Source of the DNA: Euptelea pleiosperma
Lineage: Eukaryota; Streptophyta; Magnoliopsida; Ranunculales; Eupteleaceae
Length of the DNA: 64,000 bases
Assembly (NCBI GenBank): GCA_035048495.1
Contig: CM068547.1
Location: 21,211,913-21,275,912 of the forward strand
Direction: 5' to 3'
The translations under genes were made by a program, and so were the position numbers. Positions 1 through 13,400 of this stretch are shown here, in pieces; the first letter of the stretch is position 1; each line of letters opens with the position of its first letter. The notes under the pieces are model-generated. The model had not been told where the DNA came from, ran no database searches, and saw nothing but the letters and a program-made list of their open reading frames with translations.

Positions 1-1254
1 GAACGTAACACACAAACTGAGTCCAATTTGAGACGTTGATGCACGGATGGAGCTAACTTGTTTCGACTGACATGAATCTTGTTCCAACACATCAAATGTG
101 TTGAAACAATAGTAATGGAAGAGTTTGACTCCAAAATAAGAGGTCTGGTTGCGAAAATGTCACAAGTTATAGCCTTTGGAATATAACACACAAACTGAGT
201 CCAATTTGAGACGTTGACGCATGGATGGAGCTAACTTGTTTCGACGGTCCCAAATCATGTTCCAACACTTAAAATCTGTTGAAACAATACTAATGGAAGA
301 GTTGGAGTCCAATTACGAGGTGTGGTTACGAAAAATTCACAAGTTATAAGCTTCGGAACGTAACACACAAACTGAGTCCAATTTGAGACGTTGACGCACG
401 GATGGAGCTAACTTGTTTCGACTGTCACGATTCTTGATCCAACAATTCAAATGTGTTGAAACAATGGTAATGGAAGAGATTTAGTCCAATTACGATGTCC
501 GATTGCGAAAAATTCACAAGTTATAGGCTTCGGAATGTAACACACAAACTGAGTCCAATTTGAGACGTTGATGCACGGATTGAGCTAACTTGTTTCGACT
601 GTCAAGAATCTTATTCCAACACACCAAATGTGTTGAAACAATAGTAATGGAAGAGTTTGAGTCCAATTACATGGTCCGATTGCTAAAAGCCCTTAAGTTA
701 TAGGCTTCGGAATGTAACAAACGAACTGAGTCCAATTTGAGACGTTGACGCACGGATAGAGCTAACTTGTTTCGACGGTCCCAAATCATGTTCCAACACT
801 TAAAATCTGTTGAAACAATTGTGATGGAAGAGTTTGAGTCAAATTACGAGCTCTGGTTGCGAAAACGTCACAAGTTATAGGCTTCGGAATGTAACACACA
901 AACTGAGTCCAATTAGAGACATTGACGAACGGATGGAGCAAACTTCTTTCGACTGTCCCGAATTTTGCTCCAACACTTCAAATGTGTTGAAACAATAGTA
1001 ATCAAAGAGTTTGAGTCCAATTACGAGGTCCAGTTGCGAAAAAGTCACAAGTTATAGGCTTCGGAATGTAACACACAAACTGAGTCCAATTTGAGACGTT
1101 GATGCACGGATGGAGCTAACTTGTTTCGACTGTCATGAATCTTGTTCCAACACATCAAATGTGTTGAAACAATAGTAATGGAAGAGTTTGACTCCAAAAT
1201 AAGAGGTCTGGTTGCGAAAATGTCACAAGTTATAGCCTTCGGAATATAACACAC

Positions 1255-4200
1255 AAACTGAGTCCAATTTGAGACGTTGACGCATGGATGGAGCTAACAT
1301 GTTTCGCCGGTCCCAAATCATGTTCCAACACTTAAAATCTGTTGAAACAATAGTAATGGAAGAGTTGGAGTCCAATTACGAGGTGTGGTTGCGAAAAATT
1401 CACAAGTTATAAGCTTCGGAACGTAACACACAAACTGAGTCCAATTTGAGACGTTGACGCACGGATGGAGCTAACTAGTTTCGACTGTCACGAATCTTGT
1501 TCCAACACTTCAAATGTGTTAAAACAATAGTAATGGAAGAGTTGGAGTCCAATTACGAGGTCCGGTTGCGAAAAAGTCACAAGTTATGGGCTTCGGAAGG
1601 TAATACACAAACTGAGTCCAATTTGAGACGTTGACGCACGGATGGAGCAAACTTCTTTCGACTGTCAAGTATCTTGTCCCAACACTGCAAATGTGTTGAA
1701 ACAATAGTAATTGAAGAGTTGGAGTCCAATTACGAGGTCTGGTTGCGAAAAATTCACAAGTTATAAGCTTCGGAACGTAACACACAAACTGAGTCCAATT
1801 TGAGACGTTGACGCACGGATGGACCTAACTTGTTTCGACTGTCACGAATCTTGTTCCAACACTTCAAATGTGGTGAAACAATAGTAATGGAAGAGTTTGA
1901 GTCCAATTACGAGGTATGGTTGCGAAAAAGTCACAAGTTATAAGCTTCGGAATGTAATACACAAACTGAGTCCAATTTGAGACGTTGACGCACGGATGGA
2001 GCAAACTTGTTTCGACTGTCACGAATCTTGTCCCAACACTGCAAATGTGTTGAAACAATAGTAATGGAAGAATTCCAGTCAAATTACGAGGTCCGGTTGC
2101 GAAAAAGTCACAAGTTATAGGCTTCGGAATGCAACACACAAACTGAGTCCAATTTGAGACGTTGATGCACGGATTGAGCTAACTTGTTTCGACTGTCAAG
2201 AATCTTATTCCAACACATCAAATGTGTTGAAACAATAGTAATGGAAGAGTTTGAGTCCAATTACGAGGTATGGTTGCGAAAAAGTCACAAGTTATAAGCT
2301 TCGGAATGTAATACACAAACTGAGTCCAATTTGAGACGTTGACGCACGGATGGAGCAAACTTGTTTCGACTGTCACGAATCTTGTCCCAACACTGCAAAT
2401 GTGTTGAAACAATAGTAATGGAAGAATTGGAGTCCAATTACGAGGTGTGGTTGCGAAAAATTCACAAGTTATAAGCTTCGGAACGTAACACACAAACTGA
2501 GTCCAATTTGAGACGTTGATGCACGGATGGAGCTAACTTGTTTCGACTGTCATGAATCTTGTTCCAACACATCAAATGTGTTGAAACAGTAGTAATGGAA
2601 GAGTTTGACTCCAAAATAAGAGGTCTGGTTGCGAAAATGTCACAAGTTATAGCCTTCGGAATATAACACACAAACTGAGTCCAATTTGAGACGTTGACGC
2701 ATGGATGGAGCTAACTTGTTTCGACGGTCCCAAATCATGTTCCAACACTTAAAATCTGTTGAAACAATACTAATGGAAGAGTTGGAGTCCAATTACGAGG
2801 TGTGGTTACGAAAAATTCACAAGTTATAAGCTTCGGAACGTAACACACAAACTGAGTCCAATTTGAGACGTTGACGCACGGATGGAGCTAACTTGTTTCG
2901 ACTGTCACGATTCTTGATCCAACAATTCAAATGTGTTGAAACAATGGTAATGGAAGAGATTTAGGCCAATTACGAGGTCCGATTGCGAAAAATTCACAAG
3001 TTATAGGCTTCGGAATGTAACACACAAACTGAGTCCAATTTGAGACGTTGATGCACGGATTGAGCTAACTTGTTTCGACTGTCAAGAATCTTGTTCCAAC
3101 ACATCAAATGTGTTGAAACAATAGTAATGGAAGAGTTTGAGTCCAATTACGAGGTCCAGTTGCGAAAAAGTCACAAGTTATAGGCTTCGGAATGTAACAC
3201 ACAAACTGAGTCCAATTTGAGACGTTGATGCACGGATGGAGCTAACTTGTTTCGACTGTCAAGAATCTTGTTCCAATACAACAAATCTGTTGAAACAATA
3301 GTAATGGAAGAGTTTGAGTCCAAAATAAGAGGTCCGGTTGCGAAAATGTCACAAGTTATAGCCTTCGGAATATAACACACAAACTGAGTCCAATTTGAGA
3401 GGTTGACGCATGGATGGAGCTAACATGTTTCGCCGGTCCCAAATCATGTTCCAACACTTAAAATCTGTTGAAACAATAGTAATGGAAGAGTTGGAGTCCA
3501 ATTACGAGGTGTGGTTGCGAAAAATTCACAAGTTATAAGCTTCGGAACGTAACACACAAACTGAGTCCAATTTGAGACGTTGGCGCACGGATGGAGCTAA
3601 CTAGTTTCGACTGTCACGAATCTTGTTCCAACACTTCAAATGTGTTAAAACAATAGTAATGGAAGAGTTGGAGTCCAATTACGAGGTCCGGTTGCGAAAA
3701 AGTCACAAGTTATGGGCTTCGGAAGGTAATACACAAACTGAGTCCAATTTGAGACGTTGACGCACGGATGGAGCAAACTTCTTTCGACTGTCAAGTATCT
3801 TGTCCCAACACTGCAAATGTGTTGAAACAATAGTAATTGAAGAGTTGGAGTCCAATTACGAGGTCTGGTTGCGAAAAATTCACAAGTTATAAGCTTCGGA
3901 ACGTAACACACAAACTGAGTCCAATTTGAGACGTTGACGCACGGATGGACCTAACTTGTTTCGACTGTCACGAATCTTGTTCCAACACTTCAAATGTGGT
4001 GAAACAATAGTAATGGAAGAGTTTGAGTCCAATTACGAGGTATGGTTGCGAAAAAGTCACAAGTTATAAGCTTCGGAATGTAATACACAAACTGAGTCCA
4101 ATTTGAGACGTTGACGCACGGATGGAGCAAACTTGTTTCGACTGTCACGAATCTTGTCCCAACACTGCAAATGTGTTGAAACAATAGTAATGGAAGAATT

Positions 4201-6500
4201 CCAGTCAAATTACGAGGTCCGGTTGCGAAAAAGTCACAAGTTATAGGCTTCGGAATGCAACACACAAACTGAGTCCAATTTGAGACGTTGATGCACGGAT
4301 TGAGCTAACTTGTTTCGACTGTCAAGAATCTTATTCCAACACATCAAATGTGTTGAAACAATAGTAATGGAAGAGTTTGAGTCCAATTACGAGGTATGGT
4401 TGCGAAAAAGTCACAAGTTATAAGCTTCGGAATGTAATACACAAACTGAGTCCAATTTGAGACGTTGACGCACGGATGGAGCAAACTTGTTTCGACTGTC
4501 ACGAATCTTGTCCCAACACTGCAAATGTGTTGAAACAATAGTAATGGAAGAATTGGAGTCCAATTACGAGGTGTGGTTGCAAAAAATTCACAAGTTGTAA
4601 GCTTCGGAACGTAACACACAAACTGAGTCCAATTTGAGACGTTGATGCACGGATGGAGCTAACTTGTTTCGACTGTCATGAATCTTGTTCCAACACATCA
4701 AATGTGTTGAAACAATAGTAATGGAAGAGTTTGACTCCAAAATAAGAGGTCTGGTTGCGAAAATGTCACAAGTTATAGCCTTCGGAATATAACACACAAA
4801 CTGAGTCCAATTTGAGACGTTGACGCATGGATGGAGCTAACTTGTTTCGACGGTCCCAAATCATGTTCCAACACTTAAAATCTGTTGAAACAATACTAAT
4901 GGAAGAGTTGGAGTCCAATTACGAGGTGTGGTTACGAAAAATTCACAAGTTATAAGCTTCGGAACGTAACACACAAACTGAGTCCAATTTGAGACGTTGA
5001 CGCACGGATGGAGCTAACTTGTTTCGACTGTCACGATTCTTGATCCAACAATTCAAATGTGTTGAAACAATGGTAATGGAAGAGATTTAGGCCAATTACG
5101 AGGTCCGATTGCGAAAAATTCACAAGTTATAGGCTTCGGAATGTAACACACAAACTGAGTCCAATTTGAGACGTTGATGCACGGATTGAGCTAACTTGTT
5201 TCGACTGTCAAGAATCTTGTTCCAACACATCAAATCTGTTGAAACAATAGTAATGGAAGAGTTTGAGTCCAATTACGAGGTCCAGTTGCGAAAAAGTCAC
5301 AAGTTATAGGCTTCGGAATGTAACACACAAACTGAGTCCAATTTGAGACGTTGATGCACGGATGGAGCTAACTTGTTTCGACTGTCAAGAATCTTGTTCC
5401 AATACAACAAATCTGTTGAAACAATAGTAATGGAAGAGTTTGAGTCCAAAATAAGAGGTCCGGTTGCGAAAATGTCACAAGTTATAGCCTTCGGAATATA
5501 ACACACAAACTGAGTCCAATTTGAGAGGTTGACGCATGGATGGAGCTAACATGTTTCGCCGGTCCCAAATCATGTTCCAACACTTAAAATCTGTTGAAAC
5601 AATAGTAATGGAAGAGTTGGAGTCCAATTACGAGGTGTGGTTGCGAAAAATTCACAAGTTATAAGCTTCGGAACGTAACACACAAACTGAGTCCAATTTG
5701 AGACGTTGACGCACGGATGGAGCTAACTAGTTTCGACTGTCACGAATCTTGTTCCAACACTTCAAATGTGTTAAAACAATAGTAATGGAAGAGTTGGAGT
5801 CCAATTACGAGGTCCGGTTGCGAAAAAGTCACAAGTTATGGGCTTCGGAAGGTAATACACAAACTGAGTCCAATTTGAGACGTTGACGCACGGATGGAGC
5901 AAACTTCTTTCGACTGTCAAGTATCTTGTCCCAACACTGCAAATGTGTTGAAACAATAGTAATTGAAGAGTTGGAGTCCAATTACGAGGTCTGGTTGCGA
6001 AAAATTCACAAGTTATAAGCTTCGGAACGTAACACACAAACTGAGTCCAATTTGAGACGTTGACGCACGGATGGACCTAACTTGTTTCGACTGTCACGAA
6101 TCTTGTTCCAACACTTCAAATGTGGTGAAACAATAGTAATGGAAGAGTTTGAGTCCAATTACGAGGTATGGTTGCGAAAAAGTCACAAGTTATAAGCTTC
6201 GGAATGTAATACACAAACTGAGTCCAATTTGAGACGTTGACGCACGGATGGAGCAAACTTGTTTCGACTGTCACGAATCTTGTCCCAACACTGCAAATGT
6301 GTTGAAACAATAGTAATGGAAGAATTCCAGTCAAATTACGAGGTCCGGTTGCGAAAAAGTCACAAGTTATAGGCTTCGGAATGCAACACACAAACTGAGT
6401 CCAATTTGAGACGTTGATGCACGGATTGAGCTAACTTGTTTCGACTGTCAAGAATCTTATTCCAACACATCAAATGTGTTGAAACAATAGTAATGGAAAA
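1255..6500. repeat. 12-monomer higher-order repeat, first block (2,126 bp unit)
   Basis: Distinctive monomers recur 2,126 bp apart, for example the variant with GTGTTAAAACAATAG near 1,516, 3,642 and 5,768, and the variant with CAAATGTGGTGAAAC near 1,866, 3,992 and 6,118. This gives about 2.5 copies. The unit equals 10 monomers of 177 bp plus 2 of 178 bp; the 178-bp markers alternate at spacings of 4 and 8 monomers. Copies differ by only a few substitutions. The periodicity breaks near 6,500, where a monomer with ATGGTCCGATTGC replaces the expected class. Confidence 0.85.
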
Positions 6501-7621
6501 GTTTGAGTCCAATTACATGGTCCGATTGCTAAAAGCCCTTAAGTTATAGGCTTCGGAATGTAACAAACGAACTGAGTCCAATTTGAGACGTTGACGCACG
6601 GATAAAGCTAACTTGTTTCGACGGTCCCAAATCATGTTCCAACACTTAAAATCTGTTGAAACAATTGTAATGGAAGAGTTTGAGTCAAATTACGAGCTCT
6701 GGTTGCGAAAACGTCACAAGTTATAGGCTTCGGAATGTAACACACAAACTGAGTCCAATTAGAGACATTGACGAACGGATGGAGCAAACTTCTTTCGACT
6801 GTCCCGAATTTTGCTCCAACACTTCAAATGTGTTGAAACAATAGTAATGGAAGAGTTTGAGTCCAATTACGAGGTCCAGTTGCGAAAAAGTCACAAGTTA
6901 TAGGCTTCGGAATGTAACACACAAACTGAGTCCAATTTGAGACGTTGATGCACGGATGGAGCTAACTTGTTTCGACTGTCAAGAATCTTGTTCCAATACA
7001 TCAAATGTGTTGAAACAATAGTAATGGAAGAGTTTGAGTCCAAAATAAGAGGTCCGGTTGCGAAAATGTCACAAGTTATAGCCTTCGGAATATAACACAC
7101 AAACTGAGTCCAATTTGAGACGTTGACGCATGGATGGAGCTAACTTGTTTCGACGGTCCCAAATCATGTTCCAACACTTAAAATCTGTTGAAACAATAGT
7201 AATGGAAGAGTTGGAGTCCAATTACGAGGTGTGGTTGCGAAAAATTCACAAGTTATAAGCTTAGGAACGTAACACACAAACTGAGTCCAATTTGAGACGT
7301 TGACGCACGGATGGAGCTAACTAGTTTCGACTGTCACGAATCTTGTTCCAACACTTCAAATGTGTTGAAACAATAGTAATGGAAGAGTTTGAGTCCAATT
7401 ACGAGATCCGGTTGCGAAAAAGTCACAAGTTATGGCTTCGGAAGGTAATACACAAACTGAGTCCAATTTGAGACGTTGACGCACGGATGGAGCAAACTTC
7501 TTTCGACTGTCAAGAATCTTGTCCCAACACTGCAAATGTGTTGAAACAATAGTAATTGAAGAGTTGGAGTCCAATTACGAGGTCTGGTTGCGAAAAATTC
7601 ACAAGTTATAAGCTTCGGAAC

Positions 7622-7798
7622 GTAACACACAAACTGAGTCCAATTTGAGACGTTGACGCACGGATGGAGCTAACTTGTTTCGACTGTCACGAATCTTGTT
7701 CCAACACTTCAAATGTGTTGAAACAATAGTAATGGAAGAGTTTGAGTCCAATTACGAGGTATGGTTGCGAAAAAGTCACAAGTTATAAGCTTCGGAAT
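7622..7798. repeat. Representative satellite monomer, 177 bp
   Basis: One monomer measured from GTAACACAC to the next GTAATACAC, exactly 177 bp. It holds two copies of GAGTCCAATT, at 7,636 and about 7,744, each followed by a related stretch (TGAGACGTTG versus ACGAGGTCCGGTTG-like), which hints that the monomer arose by internal duplication. A dyad around CCAACACTTCAAATGTGTTG lies between them. The family is not one I recognise, so no satellite name is given. Confidence 0.9.
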
Positions 7799-9759
7799 GT
7801 AATACACAAACTGAGTCCAATTTGAGACGTTGACGCACGGATGGAGCAAACTTGTTTCGACTGTCACGAATCTTGTCCCAACACTGCAAATGTGTTGAAA
7901 CAATAGTAATGGAAGAATTGGAGTCCAATTACGAGGTGTGGTTGCGAAAAATTCACAAGTTATAAGCTTCGGAACGTAACACACAAACTGAGTCCAATTT
8001 GAGACGTTGATGCACGGATGGAGCTAACTTGTTTCGACTGTCATCAATCTTGTTCCAACACATCAAATGTGTTGAAACAATAGTAATGGAAGAGTTTGAC
8101 TCCAAAATAAGAGGTCTGGTTGCGAAAATGTCACAAGTTATAGCCTTCGGAATATAACACACAAACTGAGTCCAATTTGAGACGTTGACGCATGGATGGA
8201 GCTAACTTGTTTCGACGGTCCCAAATCATGTTCCAACACTTAAAATCTGTTGAAACAATAGTAATGGAAGAGTTGGAGTCCAATTACGAGGTGTGGTTAC
8301 GAAAAATTCACAAGTTATAAGCTTCGGAACGTAACACACAAACTGAGTCCAATTTGAGACGTTGACGCACGGATGGACCTAACTTGTTTCGACTGTAACG
8401 AATCTTGTTCCAACACTTCAAATGTGTTGAAACAATAGTAATGGAAGAGTTTGAGTCCAATTACGAGGTATGGTTGCGAAAAAGTCACAAGTTATAAGCT
8501 TCGGAATGTAATACACAAACTGAGTCCAATTTGAGACGTTGACGCACGGATGGAGCAAACTTGTTTCGACTGTCACGAATCTTGTCCCAACACTGCAAAT
8601 GTGTTGAAACAATAGTAATGGAAGAATTCCAGTCTAATTACGAGGTCCGGTTGCGAAAAAGTCACAAGTTATAGGCTTCCGAATGTAACACACAAACTGA
8701 GTCCAATTTGAGACGTTGATGCACGGATTGAGCTAACTTGTTTCGACTGTCAAGAATCTTATTCCAACACATCAAATGTGTTGAAACAATAGTAATGGAA
8801 GAGTTTGAGTCCAATTACATGGTCCGATTGCTAAAAGCCCTTAAGTTATAGGCTTCGGAATGTAACAAACGAACTGAGTCCAATTTGAGACGTTGACGCA
8901 CGGATAGAGCTAACTTGTTTCGACGGTCCCAAATCATGTTCCAACACTTAAAATCTGTTGAAACAATTGTAATGGAAGAGTTTGAGTCAAATTACGAGCT
9001 CTGGTTGCGAAAACGTCACAAGTTATAGGCTTCGGAATGTAACACACAAACTGAGTCCAATTAGAGACATTGACGAACGGATGGAGCAAACTTCTTTCGA
9101 CTGTCCCGAATTTTGCTCCAACACTTCAAATGTGTTGAAACAATAGTAATGGAAGAGTTTGAGTCCAATTACGAGGTCCAGTTGCGAAAAAGTCACAAGT
9201 TATAGGCTTCGGAATGTAACACACAAACTGAGTCCAATTTGAGACGTTGACGCATGGATGGAGCTAACTTGTTTCGACGGTCCCAAATCATGTTCCAACA
9301 CTTAAAATCTGTTTAAACAATAGTAATGGAAGAGTTGGAGTCCAATTACGAGGTGTGGTTGCGAAAAATTCACAAGTTATAAGCTTCGGAACGTAACACA
9401 CAAACTGAGTCCAATTTGAGACGTTGATGCACGGATGGAGCTAACTTGTTTCGACTGTCAAGAATCTTGTTCCAACACATCAAATGTGTTGAAACAATAG
9501 TAATGGAAGAGTTTGAGTCCAAAATAAGAGGTCTGGTTGCGAAAATGTCACAAGTTATAGCCTTCGGAATATAACACACAAACTGAGTCCAATTTGAGAC
9601 GTTGACGCATGGATGGAGCTAACTTGTTTCGACGGTCCCAAATCATGTTCCAACACTTAAAATCTGTTGAAACAATAGTAATGGAAGAGTTGGAGTCCAA
9701 TTACGAGGTGTGGTTGCGAAAAATTCACAAGCTTATAAGCTTCGGAACGTAACACACAA

Positions 9760-12700
9760 ACTGAGTCCAATTTGAGACGTTGACGCACGGATGGAGCTAA
9801 CTTGTTTCGACTGTCACGATTCTTGATCCAACAATTCAAATGTGTTGAAACAATGGTAATGGAAGAGATTTAGGCCAATTACGAGGTCCGATTAGCGAAA
9901 AATTCACAAGTTATAGGCTTCGGAATGTAACACACAAACTGAGTCCAATTTGAGACGTTGATGCACGGATTGAGCTAACTTGTTTCGACTGTCAAGAATC
10001 TTGTTCCAACACATCAAATGTGTTGAAACAATAGTAATTGAAGAGTTTGAGTCCAATTACGAGGTCCAGTTGCGAAAAAGTCACAAGTTATAGGCTTCGG
10101 AATGTAACACACAAACTGAGTCCAATTTGAGACGTTGATGCACGGATGGAGCTAACTTGTTTCGACTGTCAAGAATCTTGTTCCAATACATCAAATCTGT
10201 TGAAACAATAGTAATGGAAGAGTTTGAGTCCAAAATAAGAGGTCCGGTTGCGAAAATGTCACAAGTTATAGCCTTCGGAATATAACACACAAACTGAGTC
10301 CAATTTGAGAGGTTGACGCATGGATGGAGCTAACTTGTTTCGCCGGTCCCAAATCATGTTCCAACACTTAAAATCTGTTGAAACAATAGTAATGGAAGAG
10401 TTGGAGTCCAATTACGAGGTGTGGTTGCGAAAAATTCACAAGTTATAAGCTTCGGAACGTAACACACAAACTGAGTCCAATTTGAGACGTTGACGCACGG
10501 ATGGAGCTAACTAGTTTCGACTGTCACGAATCTTGTTCCAACACTTCAAATGTGTTAAAACAATAGTAATGGAAGAGTTGGAGTCCAATTACGAGGTCCG
10601 GTTGCGAAAAAGTCACAAGTTATGGGCTTCGGAAGGTAATACACAAACTGAGTCCAATTTGAGACGTTGACGCACGGATGGAGCAAACTTCTTTCGACTG
10701 TCAAGTATCTTGTCCCAACACTGCAAATGTGTTGAAACAATAGTAATTGAAGAGTTGGAGTCCAATTACGAGGTCTGGTTGCGAAAAATTCACAAGTTAT
10801 AAGCTTCGGAACGTAACACACAAACTGAGTCCAATTTGAGACGTTGACGCACGGATGGACCTAACTTGTTTCGACTGTCACGAATCTTGTTCCAACACTT
10901 CAAATGTGGTGAAACAATAGTAATGGAAGAGTTTGAGTCCAATTACGAGGTATGGTTGCGAAAAAGTCACAAGTTATAAGCTTCGGAATGTAATACACAA
11001 ACTGAGTCCAATTTGAGACGTTGACGCACGGATGGAGCAAACTTGTTTCGACTGTCACGAATCTTGTCCCAACACTGCAAATGTGTTGAAACAATAGTAA
11101 TGGAAGAATTCAGTCAAATTACGAGGTCCGGTTGCGAAAAAGTCACAAGTTATAGGCTTCGGAATGCAACACACAAACTGAGTCCAATTTGAGACGTTGA
11201 TGCACGGATTGAGCTAACTTGTTTCGACTGTCAAGAATCTTATTCCAACACATCAAATGTGTTGAAACAATAGTAATGGAAGAGTTTGAGTCCAATTACG
11301 AGGTATGGTTGCGAAAAAGTCACAAGTTATAAGCTTCGGAATGTAATACACAAACTGAGTCCAATTTGAGACGTTGACGCACGGATGGAGCAAACTTGTT
11401 TCGACTGTCACGAATCTTGTCCCAACACTGCAAATGTGTTGAAACAATAGTAATGGAAGAGTTGGAGTCCAATTACGAGGTGTGGTTGCGAAAAATTCAC
11501 AAGTTATAAGCTTCGGAACGTAACACACAAACTGAGTCCAATTTGAGACGTTGATGCACGGATGGAGCTAACTTGTTTCGACTGTCATGAATCTTGTTCC
11601 AACACATCAAATGTGTTGAAACAATAGTAATGGAAGAGTTTGACTCCAAAATAAGAGGTCTGGTTGCGAAAATGTCACAAGTTATAGCCTTCGGAATATA
11701 ACACACAAACTGAGTCCAATTTGAGACGTTGACGCATGGATGGAGCTAACTTGTTTCGACGGTCCCAAATCATGTTCCAACACTTAAAATCTGTTGAAAC
11801 AATACTAATGGAAGAGTTGGAGTCCAATTACGAGGTGTGGTTACGAAAAATTCACAAGTTATAAGCTTCGGAACGTAACACACAAACTGAGTCCAATTTG
11901 AGACGTTGACGCACGGATGGAGCTAACTTGTTTCGACTGTCACGATTCTTGATCCAACAATTCAAATGTGTTGAAACAATGGTAATGGAAGAGATTTAGG
12001 CCAATTACGAGGTCCGATTGCGAAAAATTCACAAGTTATAGGCTTCGGAATGTAACACACAAACTGAGTCCAATTTGAGACGTTGATGCACGGATTGAGC
12101 TAACTTGTTTCGACTGTCAAGAATCTTGTTCCAACACATCAAATGTGTTGAAACAATAGTAATGGAAGAGTTTGAGTCCAATTACGAGGTCCAGTTGCGA
12201 AAAAGTCACAAGTTATAGGCTTCGGAATGTAACACACAAACTGAGTCCAATTTGAGACGTTGATGCACGGATGGAGCTAACTTGTTTCGACTGTCAAGAA
12301 TCTTGTTCCAATACAACAAATCTGTTGAAACAATAGTAATGGAAGAGTTTGAGTCCAAAATAAGAGGTCCGGTTGCGAAAATGTCACAAGTTATAGCCTT
12401 CGGAATATAACACACAAACTGAGTCCAATTTGAGAGGTTGACGCATGGATGGAGCTAACATGTTTCGCCGGTCCCAAATCATGTTCCAACACTTAAAATC
12501 TGTTGAAACAATAGTAATGGAAGAGTTGGAGTCCAATTACGAGGTGTGGTTGCGAAAAATTCACAAGTTATAAGCTTCGGAACGTAACACACAAACTGAG
12601 TCCAATTTGAGACGTTGACGCACGGATGGAGCTAACTAGTTTCGACTGTCACGAATCTTGTTCCAACACTTCAAATGTGTTAAAACAATAGTAATGGAAG

Positions 12701-13400
12701 AGTTGGAGTCCAATTACGAGGTCCGGTTGCGAAAAAGTCACAAGTTATGGGCTTCGGAAGGTAATACACAAACTGAGTCCAATTTGAGACGTTGACGCAC
12801 GGATGGAGCAAACTTCTTTCGACTGTCAAGTATCTTGTCCCAACACTGCAAATGTGTTGAAACAATAGTAATTGAAGAGTTGGAGTCCAATTACGAGGTC
12901 TGGTTGCGAAAAATTCACAAGTTATAAGCTTCGGAACGTAACACACAAACTGAGTCCAATTTGAGACGTTGACGCACGGATGGACCTAACTTGTTTCGAC
13001 TGTCACGAATCTTGTTCCAACACTTCAAATGTGGTGAAACAATAGTAATGGAAGAGTTTGAGTCCAATTACGAGGTATGGTTGCGAAAAAGTCACAAGTT
13101 ATAAGCTTCGGAATGTAATACACAAACTGAGTCCAATTTGAGACGTTGACGCACGGATGGAGCAAACTTGTTTCGACTGTCACGAATCTTGTCCCAACAC
13201 TGCAAATGTGTTGAAACAATAGTAATGGAAGAATTCCAGTCAAATTACGAGGTCCGGTTGCGAAAAAGTCACAAGTTATAGGCTTCGGAATGCAACACAC
13301 AAACTGAGTCCAATTTGAGACGTTGATACACGGATTGAGCTAACTTGTTTCGACTGTCAAGAATCTTATTCCAACACATCAAATGTGTTGAAACAATAGT
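9760..13400. repeat. 12-monomer higher-order repeat, second block
   Basis: The same 2,126-bp unit as at 1.26-6.5 kb occurs here in about 1.7 copies: the GTGTTAAAACAATAG monomer is near 10,552 and 12,677, and CACGATTCTTGATCC is near 9,816 and 11,941. Because this extra unit sits beside the 27-mer, sequences on its two sides relate at 6,909-6,910 bp (39 monomers = 27 + 12), for example 5,771 to 12,680 and 7,709 to 14,619. The unit was either duplicated inside a 27-mer or lost from a 39-mer. Confidence 0.75.
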
